Assembly (NCBI RefSeq): GCF_011075055.1
Contig: NC_058152.1
Coordinates: forward strand, 5,394,001 to 5,458,000
Reading direction: 5' to 3'
DNA length: 64,000 nt
Source: Mangifera indica
Taxonomy: Eukaryota; Streptophyta; Magnoliopsida; Sapindales; Anacardiaceae
The position numbers and the translations under genes were made by a program. Positions 23,017 to 35,629 of this stretch are shown piece by piece; position 1 is the stretch's first letter, and each line of letters opens with the position of its first letter. Under the pieces are notes generated by a model that searched no databases, was not told where the DNA came from, and saw nothing but the letters and a program-made list of their open reading frames with translations.

Positions 23017-25569
23017 CATTCTTTGTCTAGGGATGTCTATCCCTTAGTTGAGACATGAGTTGTCCTTCTATAACTAATTGCTTCTCAAGGAGTGAATCTT
23101 GGGTAGAGTGCTACCACACAAGACAACTTAATTAGTGTCCAATTCTAAAGTTTGAATTCCAAATCCCACATTCAGTTGGATATAAGAAAACGAAATATAT
23201 ATATATCCAAGTATAATATAAAAGGATCTAATTTACTAATATAATGTTGAAACACCGTCTAACTTCTAGGAAGTGAATGTGATGATTTCGGAGGTTGACT
23301 GCAAAAGTTTTAGGGTTTTGGGCAGTACCATATTCTTCAGGGAAACATTATGCGTGGACAGACTGGCATTATCTAGTTTTGTATATCAATTTCTAGGTTT
23401 TGATGATTACTTAGATTAAACAAGTGCAGTTTACTAGTTGCGCCTTCTTATCAAAGATTTATACTCTAAGATACTATGACAGTCTGAGAACCACATATAT
23501 TATATATATTGGGCATTATTTGCACAAGTCAGCGGCACCAATAAATATGTCCGATACCTATTATATCATCTGGCTAACGTCTTCACTCCAATCTCCATAC
23601 CTCAGTTTTTGTATAGTTTTTCAGCTCTTATCATCTGCTCTGCATTTTTTTTTTTTTTTTGAATAAAAATAGCGCTGATTTATTTGTGTACATGAGTTGA
23701 TCGAAGACCTGATCTAGAGCAACTATTTTCTGAAATAAGAACATTAATAATTGCTACTTGATTTCTTTTGTCATGCCTTGCTCACATTCTGTGTGACTAC
23801 AAGAGAAAGAGGTTGTATAGTGGATCATTATCTATTGATCTGAAAATTTAACAATCAGAGACAAGCCATGCAATGCATTTTAGGCATCATTGCGAAGAAG
23901 GGAAACTTTATAAGTAAATCAGTTTTATTAATTACAAGAAGAAATATATAATTTAATTTTCAAAATTGGCATGAACCTATTTTGCGGAAGATTTTCGGAT
24001 AAATTGTACGGTCTAGATCTCTAATAATTTTAAGGTGGGTTTATGATAACATTTACTTGTATTTTAGCTAGCTTACTCTGAACAGTGGAATTAATTATCC
24101 CATAGTGAATATGGGAGACAAAACGAATCATGACCGTATAATATTCTTCCAAAGTACTGGGTTAACCTGTAATGAAAAAGATACTGCACTATTTCCCTTT
24201 GTTAATCAATTAATCATTGAACCATTGATAGGAAAACGAATAAACTCTTTGAGATAAAATTAATTTAAGATAAGATTAGTGATCGAAAGAGAAGATTAAT
24301 TCATTAAATCAGTGGTACAAATTAAACTTTGTATTATTTTGAAAAATAATGTTTAAATTAATTTTATCAGGACAAAGCATTTCTGTTGAAGTGTCCCCCA
24401 TGCACAACTCATCAGTAACCCTTGGTGTGGGGTTTACTGAAACTGAAGATCCTGAAAGAACCCAACTCACAAGTGTTGTCATTGAAAAATAGTGCTGTGG
24501 GACAACGCTACTTTTGTATATACCATATATTTGAGGCAGCAAATTCATCACGGTGGAGATGTGGTGGGCTCTTCTGCTGTCCAAACCATGTTACAGCTGA
24601 AATCCCACATGACACGGCTTGGGAATGGGAAATTTAATTTGCCAACTCTGGACTTTCCAGAGAGTCACATACAAAAGAAAAATTTAGAAATAAAATGTAT
24701 AAAGCTAGCAGCATAGCATGTAGAAATTGACCGTACATATGAAAGAGCTTGCTATGACAGGAACTCTTGAATTCCTGCTCACCACAAGGTGTTTCCCAAT
24801 GGATCAATTTGACCTGTTAAGACTTTAACGTGAAAATGTAGTGGGCCTAATGGGAACAATTTATAGTATATTACATTTTCAATATCATTAGATTGCATTG
24901 TCTTACTAATTTTATGTCTTCTTTTTTTATTTTTTCAACCCTCAAGACTCAAATTATCTTGATAGAGAGTTGCAACCGGCTGAGATACGTATATAAATAT
25001 ACTTTTTTGTGATAACTATAACTTTATACTTCTAATCCTAACAGATAGTGTCAAAATCTAATCACCGGTTGTATGTTGCAAAGTTCAAAATGTCAATATA
25101 CAGTTAATCCTGTTCGTTATACATACTAAAGGTCATTTGATGATTCTAATAAAGAACATATAGTTAGAGGAATTCTGTCACAAGTTGTAATATCAAAAAC
25201 TTGTGCAATAAAATACTATCATAACTTCCCATCCGTTACATATTCAGCTCTTGGCATGGTTTCATTAGCTATGTATACACAAAGGGAAAAGCTTCTTTAT
25301 TAGGTTCTCAAAGGTGGTGTTATGAATCATTTATTATATCAAAGAAATGAAGCTTTAATTTCTCACAAGTATATGGATATTTTATCTATGTCGTCTACTA
25401 CTATTGCTAAAAATAATATGCCACATATATGTTTATGTAATATATAATAAAATATGGTGATGATGAGAAGCAAACGTAAGAAGAGCTTTTGAGTTGGGAT
25501 CATGCATGTTCTATATGTTCCTTTTTGTTTTAGCTTAGCTAAAAGAGTTGAACCTCATGGGAAAGGTAA
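23017..25569. other. no gene seen; AT-rich DNA with one GC-richer block
   Basis: No transposon motif is clear. Overlapping open frames on both strands occur at 24309-24716 in GC-richer DNA (+ frame with CGGLFCCPNHV, - frame with SWVLSGSSVSVNPTPRV), but neither has a recognisable family or splice context. A T-run lies at 23646-23660. Confidence 0.35.
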
Positions 25570-27132
25570 AAGCTTTTTGTTTTAAGTACTCCCTTAACTA
25601 GCCTATAATCTAATCATCTATGCTCCGTAGGCATTGTCTTATCTCATATCTCATAAGGATACTTGAATTCCTATTGATACCTAATTACTCGAAACTCTTT
25701 CAGACTTCTCTCTAGTCCCATCTATTACTACTTGGGTTTCTCGATCATATCTATGTGCCTATTTATGGATTGATCTCTCAGACATGTCTTGACACCTCAA
25801 CGTGCCTTAAATCTTATTTTAAAATCATCAACTTCTATTCGATGTATGGCCTATTCATAACCAAGTCATGACTATACATTTTCTTTTATGTATAAGCACA
25901 TGTTTGGCCATTTACAAGTATACATAGTGTTTTATGGATATATGATCACTCCAAAGACTTGTCCTGAGCACATATCTTTAATCTTTTTTAGGTACAAGCA
26001 TGACACTCTCTTGTGCACGACCGTATCTCTTCTTCTCAAAACACATGGTCATGCCCCGTTCTAACGATCATACATGCATAAAGGGGTATTTACTAACACG
26101 CATGAATTATCATCCATGCACAAATACGTGAATTATCATTTCTCTATATAACCCTATGGTGTTCTATAATTCTAATCATCCATGCACAAATACACTTGGT
26201 CGATGTGTGTTGTACATGATGCCAAAATTCTTCCAAACCTGCGAATGACCATGCATGCTTCGTTGGATGTTCGTTTGCTGACAAAATCATGTTTTAGGGA
26301 AGGGATATACAGGAATACACTTTAACATGCATGATTGTACGTCTTTAAATAGTTTTACTGTTCCACCTATGTACACTCATGACCATGCATGGTATGATGG
26401 TACATGGCATCTTGGAATTTGATTTATAGGAATTCTTAGCAAGATTTTGTTTGCATTCTATGTTTCTAACCTACCACAATAATCAGAACAGGCATAACAC
26501 TAAAATGCATTCAAAATTCACAACATATAAATTCTTGGTCTAGTTTTTTGTGAATTCATGAACTTATAACACAAACAATCACAATCTAAAGTAACAAGAA
26601 CTCATGCAAAGACTCTACAATGGATTAAGAATGAAGAAAATAACAAGAACTCAAACATCGAAGGGGATAAATCAATCCCACTTACCTGGATTCCATGTAG
26701 CCAAGCCTGAGGTTGGTGTTTTCTCTTCTTCTCTATTCCTCACTCATTAGACTTATCACTCTAGTGGTCAAACATCTTGCCTCTCATAAAACCTAAAACT
26801 CTTTCAGTTTATGTGTAAGGTTTGAACATTATGGTTTTCGAAGGCATATAAGATTTCTTTATATATATTAATCTCTCATAAATCCTTCCTTTACTAGGAT
26901 TCATATATTCACATGATGTACGGGCATACATCTTTTCTTTTTTGCTAGTGTGGTAGCCTATGTGGGTTGCCTACATGGCACATGATGTATAGACATGCAT
27001 TCTCTGGTGTACGGTTGTACGTTAGGCCAAAATAAATGCTCCTTTTTTATTTTGGCCTAATTTGATTCAAATTCACTTCTACGTTTAGAGAAAAGATAAT
27101 AATGCCCTTGAAACATACTTGAGGGTGTTACA
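25570..27132 (-). repeat. gypsy LTR (minus), 3' LTR of the integrase relic
   Basis: Read on the minus strand it starts TGTAACACCCTCAAG at 27132, immediately after the end of a minus-strand gypsy pol. It shares order and wording with 45160-46575, for example TATTGATACCTAATYA, GAAACTCTYTCA and GGCYTATWCATAACCAA. The far end lacks GTGTTACA and fades near 25570, so it is truncated. It contains several CATGACCATGCATG-like quasi-palindromes (26220-26400). Confidence 0.7.
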
Positions 27133-27149
27133 TTTCTCCAATCCTTATT

Positions 27150-27770
27150 TAGAATATCAATCTTGAAATTTGACTAAAATAGCTCTGGGTAGTGCTCTCT
27201 CATATCTTGCTTAACCTCTGAAGTAGCATCTTTGACTTTCTAATTCCTCTAGATAACTTTAAGCAAGGGAATCTACTTATTTTGTAGCACTTTCATTTTT
27301 ATTTCCAATATCTTTATCAATCACTCCCTATACACAAGTCCTTGGTCGACTCTAACTCATCAGTCTTTAAAATATGTCTTGAGTCTCATATTTATTTTTA
27401 AAGCAACAAGATATGGAACACATTGTGGATATAGTCCATGCTCACTAATGAGGCAAGTCTATAGGTTACTTTGTCAATCATCTCTAGTATCTTGAACAAA
27501 ATGAGTGAGTTTTTATTTCCTTCAAAATCTAATAACATGCCAGTAAGGAGTTGCTCTTATGAAGACCTTATCGCCTTTGACAAATTCCAAATCTTTTCTC
27601 CTTTTGTCTGTGTAACTCTTCTGACACTCTTAGGCTTGTTTCATTCTTTGTCTAATCAATTAAATGTCTTCTATCATCTTTTTGGTCATCTCAAGCTCAA
27701 ATGATTACATGAGCATGGCTCTATCACCCAAATCATCCTAATAGAGAGGTGACCTATATTTTCTTCTATA
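27150..27770 (-). pseudogene. Ty3/gypsy integrase C-terminus relic
   Basis: Minus-strand frames give YRSPLYxDDLGDRAML, then QRMKQAxECQKSYTDKRRKD, LEFVKGDKVFIRATP, and further on the final block KDATSEVKQDMREHYPELF just before the LTR. These correspond to the DNA-binding tail of gypsy integrase (RRIKQAQDRQKSYADKRR.DLEF.VGDKVFLKV) and the end of pol (EATWE.E.DMRE.YPELF). Stops and frameshifts break it at several points. The upstream pol is replaced by a + strand copia relic from about 27790, so this element is cut. The spacing of about 20-40 bp to the LTR start is normal for pol end plus polypurine tract. Confidence 0.88.
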
Positions 27771-27789
27771 AAATTCATTATAAGATGTT

Positions 27790-30700
27790 ATCGTAATCAT
27801 CGCCCAATAATCGGTCCTTCATATCAACTCACTCCTAGTTCAACAAGAGGCAAAGTCATTTGTCAAGTTTGTAATAAACTCGGACACATGACATTGTAAT
27901 GTTACCATAAGTACAATTCTACTTATAACGCATATAATGTAGTTCCTTAGTTCTATACTAGGTTCCTTGCTTACAATGTATACTCCAATCCTTCTATGTT
28001 TGGTCCTACCAACTATCCTACATTTGAAAACACATCTCAACCTTGACCTCAATCTACTTTTACAATTTCATCTGAAAACTCATCAATTTATAGAAGTTTT
28101 TCTAATATAGTGTCTTCAATTTAAAATCCTACTGGTTCTCATCAAGCTTACTTGACTGACAATACTTTGTCACCTAAACATTCAATGCCAAACTCTAATA
28201 GAACCATGGTCAACACTTCACCCAGTCTTACACTGAATTGTAATGTTGTAGTTACTCCTTTCATAGTTCAGGACAGTGTTTGATTCATGGATTTTGAGGC
28301 TAGTGATCATATTCTTGTCCCTAAGACCTTTTGCACTTCTTGTCAGTATGGCAAACTCACGCAAAATTTTTTCCTTTATTTTCTTCTAAAGCCTCATATC
28401 CCTTAAAACTAATTCATACTGATTTATGAGGCCCAACACTTATTGTCTCATCTGAAGTATAGAAATATTATACCCATTTCATAGATGATTATAGTAGGTT
28501 CAACTAGATTTTTCCTTTGAAACTAAAATCAAAAGTTAAGTCCATTGTCATTATTTTTCATGAACTTATGAAAAAAACAATTCAATTTTCAAATAAAGTG
28601 TGTTCAATCTGACTAGGGTAGAGAATACAAGTCATTAGCTCTTTATTTAGCTAGTCAAAGAATTTATTTTAGAATTTATGTCCTCACACACATCAACCAA
28701 ATAAAAGAGTTGAATGTAAGCATACACAAATAGTAGAGAATGGGTTAGCACTTCTAGCTCATTATGGCATACCACTTAAATTTTAATGGCTTGTTTTTCA
28801 AGCATTTGTGTATCTTCTCAATAAGGTTCCCTTTTCTGTGTTAAGTTTTATATCTCTTTTCAAATGTTGTTTCATAAGTTACCAAACTATTCTACCCTTA
28901 AAGTGTTTAGTTGTGCAACTTTCCTTTTCTTAGAGCTTATCATAGACACAAGCTCAATTTCTATACTATGAAATGTGTCTTTATTTGGTATAGTCTTTAT
29001 CATAAAGGCATAAATGCCTTTCACCTACCGAGAGGATTTACATAGCTCAAAGTGTAACATTTAATGAAACAACTTTTCCTTATAAAATGATCTTAACTTT
29101 CAAAAGCTAGTTAGTATTTTTGTTTCTTCAACAGTGCATAACTTACATGTTCAAGAGTTTATACCTACATTTACAATTCCTTCTAGGGTATCAAATTAAA
29201 GTCCTAGTTTCAATTCTTCAATACCTACAGTGACTCTTGCCTATTTTTTCTTTAAATTCACCCAGTAAGGACTCTACTTATTTATACTTGAATAAGTTAT
29301 CTCAGACATTTAGTCTATTGGAACTAAATTCTCCTTCCTTGAGTCATAGTTCCTCATTATCTGATTCTACTAAGGAATCGCATAACACTTCACATAGTCC
29401 AATTAATTCTTCAAACTTTTCTTAGTCTAAATCTGTGGTTCAATCCTCTTTTGCTCCTTCTACTAAACACTTGCAAAGTTATCTTAATGTTCATCTCATG
29501 CTTACTAGGGCTAAAATAGGAATCAACATAAACCTAAATAGTGTATTACCTTTTTTGTGACAAGAGATACTTCTCCAGTTTACCTAAATACTTTGATCTC
29601 TCATTACTCTAACACTAAATCTAAACCTACTTTTATCTTAAAAGCTTTGCTTGATCTTGGTTGGAAACAAGCAATAAAGATTGAGTTAGAAGCACTTGTC
29701 ACCAATGGCACATGGTCATTTGTTCCATTAAAAGATGATATGACAGTTGTAAGGTGTAAATGGGTTTTTTAGAGTTAAGTATAACTCTGATGAAACTATT
29801 CAAAGGTATAAAGCTAGATTAGTTGCTAAAGGTTTTCAACAAACTCTTGGCATATAATATTATGAAACATTTAGTGTTATAGTTAAGTCAAACACCATAA
29901 GAGTGATTCTAAGTCTTACAATGACCTACCATTAGGAATTTAGATGAATAGATGTTAATAATGCTTTTTTTAATGGTGTGCTAGCTGGAATTATCTATAT
30001 AAATCAACCAAAAAGGTTTGTCACTTATAATTCCACTACTAGACATGTCTGTAAGCTCTACAAAGCTTTATATGGGCTCAAACAAGCTCTTAAAGTCTGG
30101 ATTGAGAAATTAAAATCAAGTCTCATTATTTCATATGTGGTAGATACTAGTCTCTTCATATAAAAGTCTGACTCTATTGCTATATACATTCTTGCTCATG
30201 TAGATAATATTCTACTAACTGGTAACAATGTTTCTTTGATTGATACTTTTATAACTCAATTAAATGAAAATTTGCTCTTTAGAACTTAGATTGCCCATAT
30301 TATTTTCTTGGCATTGAGGTTACCAAAACTTCGGTTAGGTTGCATTTGTGCTAGTCTAAACATGTAAGAGATCTTCTAGTAAAAGCCAACATGCAAGATT
30401 TTAAACCCTGTTTCACTCTTTTTACCATTAACACTAGGGCTGGATTCAAAACAAGCTTGTTTAGCCTCAAAATGAGCTTTGCTCGAACAAACCCAAGTCG
30501 AGCCTTAAACAAGCCCAAGTATGAACTTAAGCCTAAATTTAAGCAAAAAATGAATACAAACTCAAATCTGAACACCAGTTAAACGAGCCGCTCACTTAAA
30601 TGAAACAAATTTAACTTCGAACAAACGACACCATTTGTTCCTTGAAATATGAACCTGAAACTAAGTTGTCGAGCCTAAAATATAAGCCCAAAGTGAACCC

Positions 30701-31610
30701 GAGCTCAAACACACAAACCTAAGCTAAGTGCGAGCTGAGCCCAAACACTAAAATTATGAAACGAGCCAAACATGAACATATGCTTAGCGAGCTCGACAAG
30801 CCCAAGCCTGAGCTTAGGCTCATTGAAAACGAGTCAAAAATAAGTCGAGCTCTATTCGAGCTCAGCTCGTATCCAACCCTAATTGACATTAAATTGCATT
30901 TTAAAGGTAGTGATAGGTTTGAACATCCTTCACTTTATAGAAGTATAATAGGAGCCTTACAGTGCCTTATTTTAACTAGACCTGATATTTCTTTCTTAAT
31001 AAACAAATTGAGTCAATTTTTATAAGCTCCCACTAAAATGCAATGGAATGCCTGTAAAAGAATATTATGATACATTCAACACACCCTAAATTTTGGTCTC
31101 TGTATTAAACCAAATTCTGGTCTCTAACTAAAGTGTTATTTTGACTTTGATTGGGCTAATAACATTCAAGATAAAAGGTCTACTACTGGTTTCTATTTGT
31201 TTCTCGACACATATCTTATTCAATGGTGTTCCAATAAGCAAAGGGTAAATGGCCTTGTCTTTTATTAAGGTTGAGTATAGAGCACTCACACATACTGCTA
31301 TTGAATTGTCTGGCTTAAAACTCTATTTACTGAACTTGGATTAAAGTTTTCTGCCCCTTTTATTATTTGGTGTGATAATCGAAGTGTTGTGCTTTAATAT
31401 TCAATCTTGTTTTTCATGCTAGAACGAAGTATATTGAAATAGATGTCCATTAGGTCAAAGACCAACTAGCTGCTAAATTTGTTGCTACTCAATATGTCCT
31501 TAGTGAACATCAAAAGGCAAATATTTTGACCAAAATAGTGTCATCCCATAGGTTTTTATATCCAAAAGTGAGTCTGAATATTTTCACTACTTTTTCTTAT
31601 GCTGAAGTTT
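27790..31610 (+). pseudogene. Ty1/copia gag-pol relic carrying an hAT-type MITE
   Basis: A long, nearly colinear copia polyprotein, full of stops. In order: gag zinc knuckle ICQVCNKLGHMTLxCYHKYN (about 27865-27920); protease FMDFEASDHILV (about 28285); pre-integrase CTSCQYGKLTQNF (about 28330); integrase with CPHTHQPNKRVECKHTQIVE and NGLALLAHYGIPL (about 28685-28790); RT from WKQAIKIELEALVTNGTWSF (about 29663) through LYKALYGLKQAL (about 30055) and CPYYFLGIEV (about 30290). After the MITE at 30435-30881 follow HPSLYRSIIGALQCLILTRP (about 30920), RNase H WCSNKQRVN, and IEIDVHxVKDQLAAKFVATQ (about 31435). The order protease, integrase, RT, RNase H defines copia. Gag N-terminus and 5' LTR are missing, abutting the opposed gypsy integrase. 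Confidence 0.92.
30435..30881. mobile_element. hAT-type MITE in copia RT region
   Basis: The element has ends TAGGGCTGGATTC and, inverted, TAGGGTTGGATACGAGC, and its body is rich in GAGC/GCTC words. Flanking 8-mers ATTAACAC (30427-30434) and ATTGACAT (30882-30889) agree at 6 of 8 positions, as expected for an aged hAT 8-bp duplication. The copia frame resumes directly after it, showing the insertion came later. It belongs to the same family as 47642-47994. No transposase is present. Confidence 0.82.
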
Positions 31611-31775
31611 CTTAATAATTGCTCATCTGAATGTTTTTTTCGTTGGATATTTTTCTTAATGATCATTGTGCTGAAGTTTTTCAATAATTGCTCATCTAAA
31701 TGTTTTTGTTGAATATTTTTCATATTAATCACTGTGCTGAAGTTTCTCAATAATTGCTCACCTATGATTTGATGT
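31598..31775 (+). repeat. short tandem repeat, about 67-bp unit, 2.5 copies
   Basis: GCTGAAGTTT occurs at 31601, 31670 and 31736, each followed by CTCAATAATTGCTCAYCT. It sits just after the copia pol end, in the element's 3' non-coding region. Confidence 0.8.
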
Positions 31776-33129
31776 AATTTATGTCTACTTGAGGTTATCT
31801 GAATAGTTTATATCTGTAGTTTCTCAACTAATATGATTTTGATAGAAATACTTGTAGTAACTGTATGTTCTCTTAATCAAGAGCTCCTGGTTATATTGTT
31901 TATACGTGATAGTTTGGTTATGTTCTCTTGTTGGAAGTATTAGGTGATAATGAGTTCTTTGTTGATTAGTTTATAATTCCACTTAGTTATTAATCTTCTT
32001 GATCCTTCTATTTTTTTTTCTTTTACTTGTTTGACTTATACTATCGGTCTTAAATTGGAAATTATATGGTTGTAATGAACAATACCAATTTATTTTTTTG
32101 AAAATTTACTTCTTGGTAATCTAAATTTCATCAGTTGAATTTTTAACTCTAAATTTTTTAGAAAATGTGTTGCATTGTATAATTGGTTTAAGCACTCTAG
32201 CTTTCAGGTTTACTACACATTATTACTTATATGTGTGAAGCTTACTTTTGGTTTAAGACTCGTTATTATTCATGTGTAAGATAACTTTTACCTTGCTAGA
32301 AATTTTGTAATATATAACTGATCAGAGCATTCTAGTCTTCAAGTTTCCACTCATTATTGTTCATCCTTGCTAGGCAGACTTCAGAAGCCTTGAAGCTTTT
32401 TTGTTTTAATTTTCTTTTTTGCTACTAATTTTATGTTTATCTCAGGTTACTTCTGTTTGGTTGTAGTCTCAGCTATATTGGACACTAGGTTATCTCAATA
32501 GTCTATTTGCACACTAAGATCTCTTAACTTGTTTTACATACACTTTGGTACTTAGTGTTTCTTTTATAGTATGTTTCAACTCTAATTTGGCTATGGATGG
32601 TTTTCTGTGTCTTTCTTTTTTTTTTTTGTAGGTTTGTGTAACCTTTTTGTGTTGTTTTTTTCTCTCTGTCGCCAGCTTACTTGTTTTCTAGTCAGGCATA
32701 TCTCTCTTTCTAAAAAAAAAAAGAACAAAATGAAAGAAAATAAGGAAGTTTTAAGGGGTTATTAGTATACATAGAGGTCATGCAATCCAAAGAATGTTGT
32801 ACAACAATATAAAGAGTTAAGTTTACAGGGGAATATTAGTGAACATAGAGTGACTTGTAATTTTCCAGAGAGTGTCGGCCTTGAGTGAAATTATACTCAA
32901 GGTAGTTTTGTAAATATCAAGAGTCAAATGGTCTATCTACAATTAGTCTTAAGTTTTTGTATATAAACCTTGAAATATCTGTTCAGGATACTTAACACAA
33001 TCAAAAAAATTTCCTTTCTTTTTTTTAAATAAAATATGTTATATTTTCTCTCTCTATCTCTTTCTCTCCCTTGCTCGACTTCTCTGTAAACCTTAGCACG
33101 TTTGAACAATCATTCACTCTACTTTTCTT
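31776..33129 (+). other. copia 3' non-coding region, probably includes its LTR
   Basis: No coding motif. A TATA-like GTATATAAACC lies near 32959, followed by a probable leader start and a CT-rich tract (33050-33085), as in a copia LTR. LTR boundaries are not resolved. The next minus-strand gypsy relic begins near 33130. Confidence 0.4.
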
Positions 33130-33698
33130 ATCACTTGATTAATTCTTTGCATGCATCAACACTACTCTGAATTCCTTATGTAAGGTATCTATGAAAATAT
33201 TATACTTTTCACCCTTTACTAGCAAATTCAATTAAAAGCTATTATTAACCTCCACTTTAACTCTTGAAAACTCTTCTCACAGTTATCAAACCATTTGAAA
33301 GGAATGTCCCTACGAGTCAACTATATGAACGGTTAGGCTAACTTGGCAAAACCCTCTACAAACCATCTATAATACCCACCCAACCTAAGGAAACACCATA
33401 CCTCCTTAGTTACCTTAGGCTTTTGCCACTATAACACTGCATCTATCTTATTATTGAGATACCATCTGATGAGACCATATGTCCCAAGAATGCTATTCTG
33501 TCTAACCAGAACTTATATTTGGAAAACTTGGCATACAACTACCTCTTTCTCAATCTTTGTAGCACAAACCTTGGATGTTGCACATGTTTCTCTTGTGTCT
33601 TGGAGTACACCAAGATGTCATCTATGAATACCATTATAAACTTGTCTAGAGAATCTTGGAAAACTTTATTCATTTGGTCCATAAACATTATTGGGGTA
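33130..33698 (-). pseudogene. Ty3/gypsy RT C-terminal half and RNase H start (split by LTR)
   Basis: Read on the minus strand from 33698 down: PIMFMDQMNKVFQDSLDKFI, then VFIDDILVYSKTQEKHVQH with the FxDD catalytic pair intact, [46 protein letters not shown], and RNase H KYNIFIDTLHKEFRVVLM. The opening residues continue exactly from VVMPFRLTND at the other side of the solo LTR (35630). RNase H stops short near 33130 where copia 3' DNA begins. It is unusually readable for this window, yet frameshifts and stops exclude function. Confidence 0.92.
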
Positions 33699-35629
33699 TA
33701 TAACACTCATCTCTAGATACATATCCTGATAGAAATATACCAAAAGAGACATGCATAAGTGGACTATTTGCAAACTTTATGCATAATCATTACTATAATA
33801 CATATAAAAAAATGATGTAATAAAAATAACTGTTTTATTAATCAAATTCATAAAATAAAATATCTGAAATCTCTATCATAAAATGACTATATAAATAGAA
33901 AGTAAACCAATATGTCTAAAAGTAATAATGATAATAATAATAATAATAATAATGCTAAATATATGTCTGGTAAAAACTAGAATGATATAAACACCTTTTT
34001 CCTTGTGCAGTTACTCGTTGGACCATTGGATCGCTGCCTACCCCACTACTCACCTCTACCTGTAAAACATACAAAAGGAAACGCATGAGTAAAACTCAAT
34101 AAGTGGAGACCTTTCAACATCCCTAGATATTAAATTATCTGGTAGTAAAACCCACGTTCTGTTTGTAATCTAAATGTTGTCACACTACGACACCTCAATG
34201 CTTTGACATAGAACATCCACGAAAACTATAAAGATCCAAGCTAGAATCAACACATCTGATGTCTATCAGGCTATCTAACTGGGACACCTTGATCATACAG
34301 GGAAATCTTTAATAGTAACTTCTTTTCTTACCATATAAACTGATTGAAACTACTAACTGACCATCCGAAAATAACCCTTATCTTGGGTACATATTTAGTG
34401 CATCCTGCTAATCACCTGAGGAATATCTGAAAGTCACATCCTTACCATGCACACTTGAACTAAACTTGGTGGCTAAACGCCTTAGCGTCGAGTGCATGTG
34501 CATCTTATAAGTATCTAATCCTACTACTCTCACAAATATCATCACTTACACATATAGTTGATAACTATCTAATTATGTGACACTAATGTTAAAGTTGTTG
34601 ACTTTTCGATTTGGATTTGACTTAATCTAAGTTTGTGTGTTGTCCACATAGTCAAACACTTTATCTATGTCTTTCTTGAATTCTTTATCCTTTATTAGCT
34701 CATTATTCTTATTATATAACTCTTCTCTTTTATACATATAGCGTAAAAGTATAATAGTCTTTTAACTTTATCTAGGGGTACACAGTCTTGTGATTCTCAA
34801 CCCATGCTCGTGTGTCTCTTAAACCATATACACAGGCGTGTAACACTCAGCACACAGTAATGTATAAGGAAAATGCATATAGGGAGTTAACCTAGACACA
34901 CTCTCATGTACTCGAATCCATGTGTACAAGCCACGTGTCTTTTGGCACATGTCATCCACTTTTAAAAAGTCATACATAGGTGAATATCCCATACCATATG
35001 ACCGTGCATTTCTCTCTTTAGAACGAGTATGGGATCTTCGAGTTTTCAAAACTCTAGAACAACACATGGGCATAAAGGGGACCATACATGACTGTGTGTC
35101 ACGATTTGGAAATTATACCCTAGGGTTTCTATGCTACTCTAGTTGCACACATTTAAGCCAATACAAAGTGTCTCTAAGTCTCCTAAACAGTTTATTCAAT
35201 GGAAATCATCCTTTATAACACATATATACATCACATCAAAGATATTAATGAATTATCATCTCCAAAACACATAATATTCAAACTCAAGAGACTAGGCATG
35301 CATATGGTTCATTATAATCGCATACAAAACCCCGTAAAAAAAAAAAGATATCATCTTATCCATGCTTAATTGACTCTGGATCATATATATAACCAACAAC
35401 TTCAAGAATTCCATAAGCAAATAAAGGATTTCGGTCCACTTACTTGGACTCTGACAATAAAGCCTCATTTGCACAGTAACAGTAATTTTGACAACCACTG
35501 GTGGCTCCACAGGTGATGAAAATACCTCTCCTCTCTCTCACACTCTTTGCTTTATACGACTATGAAACACATCATATTTAAAACTAAAAAAAGAATAAAA
35601 TACCATTAGGCTTACTTGTGGGTGTTACA
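33699..35629 (-). repeat. solo LTR (minus) nested in gypsy reverse transcriptase
   Basis: On the minus strand it runs from TGTAACACCCACAAGTAAGC (from 35629) to CTAGAGATGAGTGTTATA (ending 33699), 1931 bp with the family's inverted ends. The RT reading resumes on either side (VVMPFRLTND then PIMFMDQMNK), so a complete LTR lies between two adjacent RT codons with no internal domain. That is the footprint of an inserted element reduced by LTR-LTR recombination. Flanking 5-mers (TGACT and TACCC in the minus sense) agree at only 2 positions. An AAT microsatellite lies at about 33926-33953. Confidence 0.85.

Noticed and set aside
24309..24716. Overlapping frames of 71-91 codons on both strands
   Set aside because: GC-richer DNA but no family, no splice signals that link exons, and competing frames on both strands.
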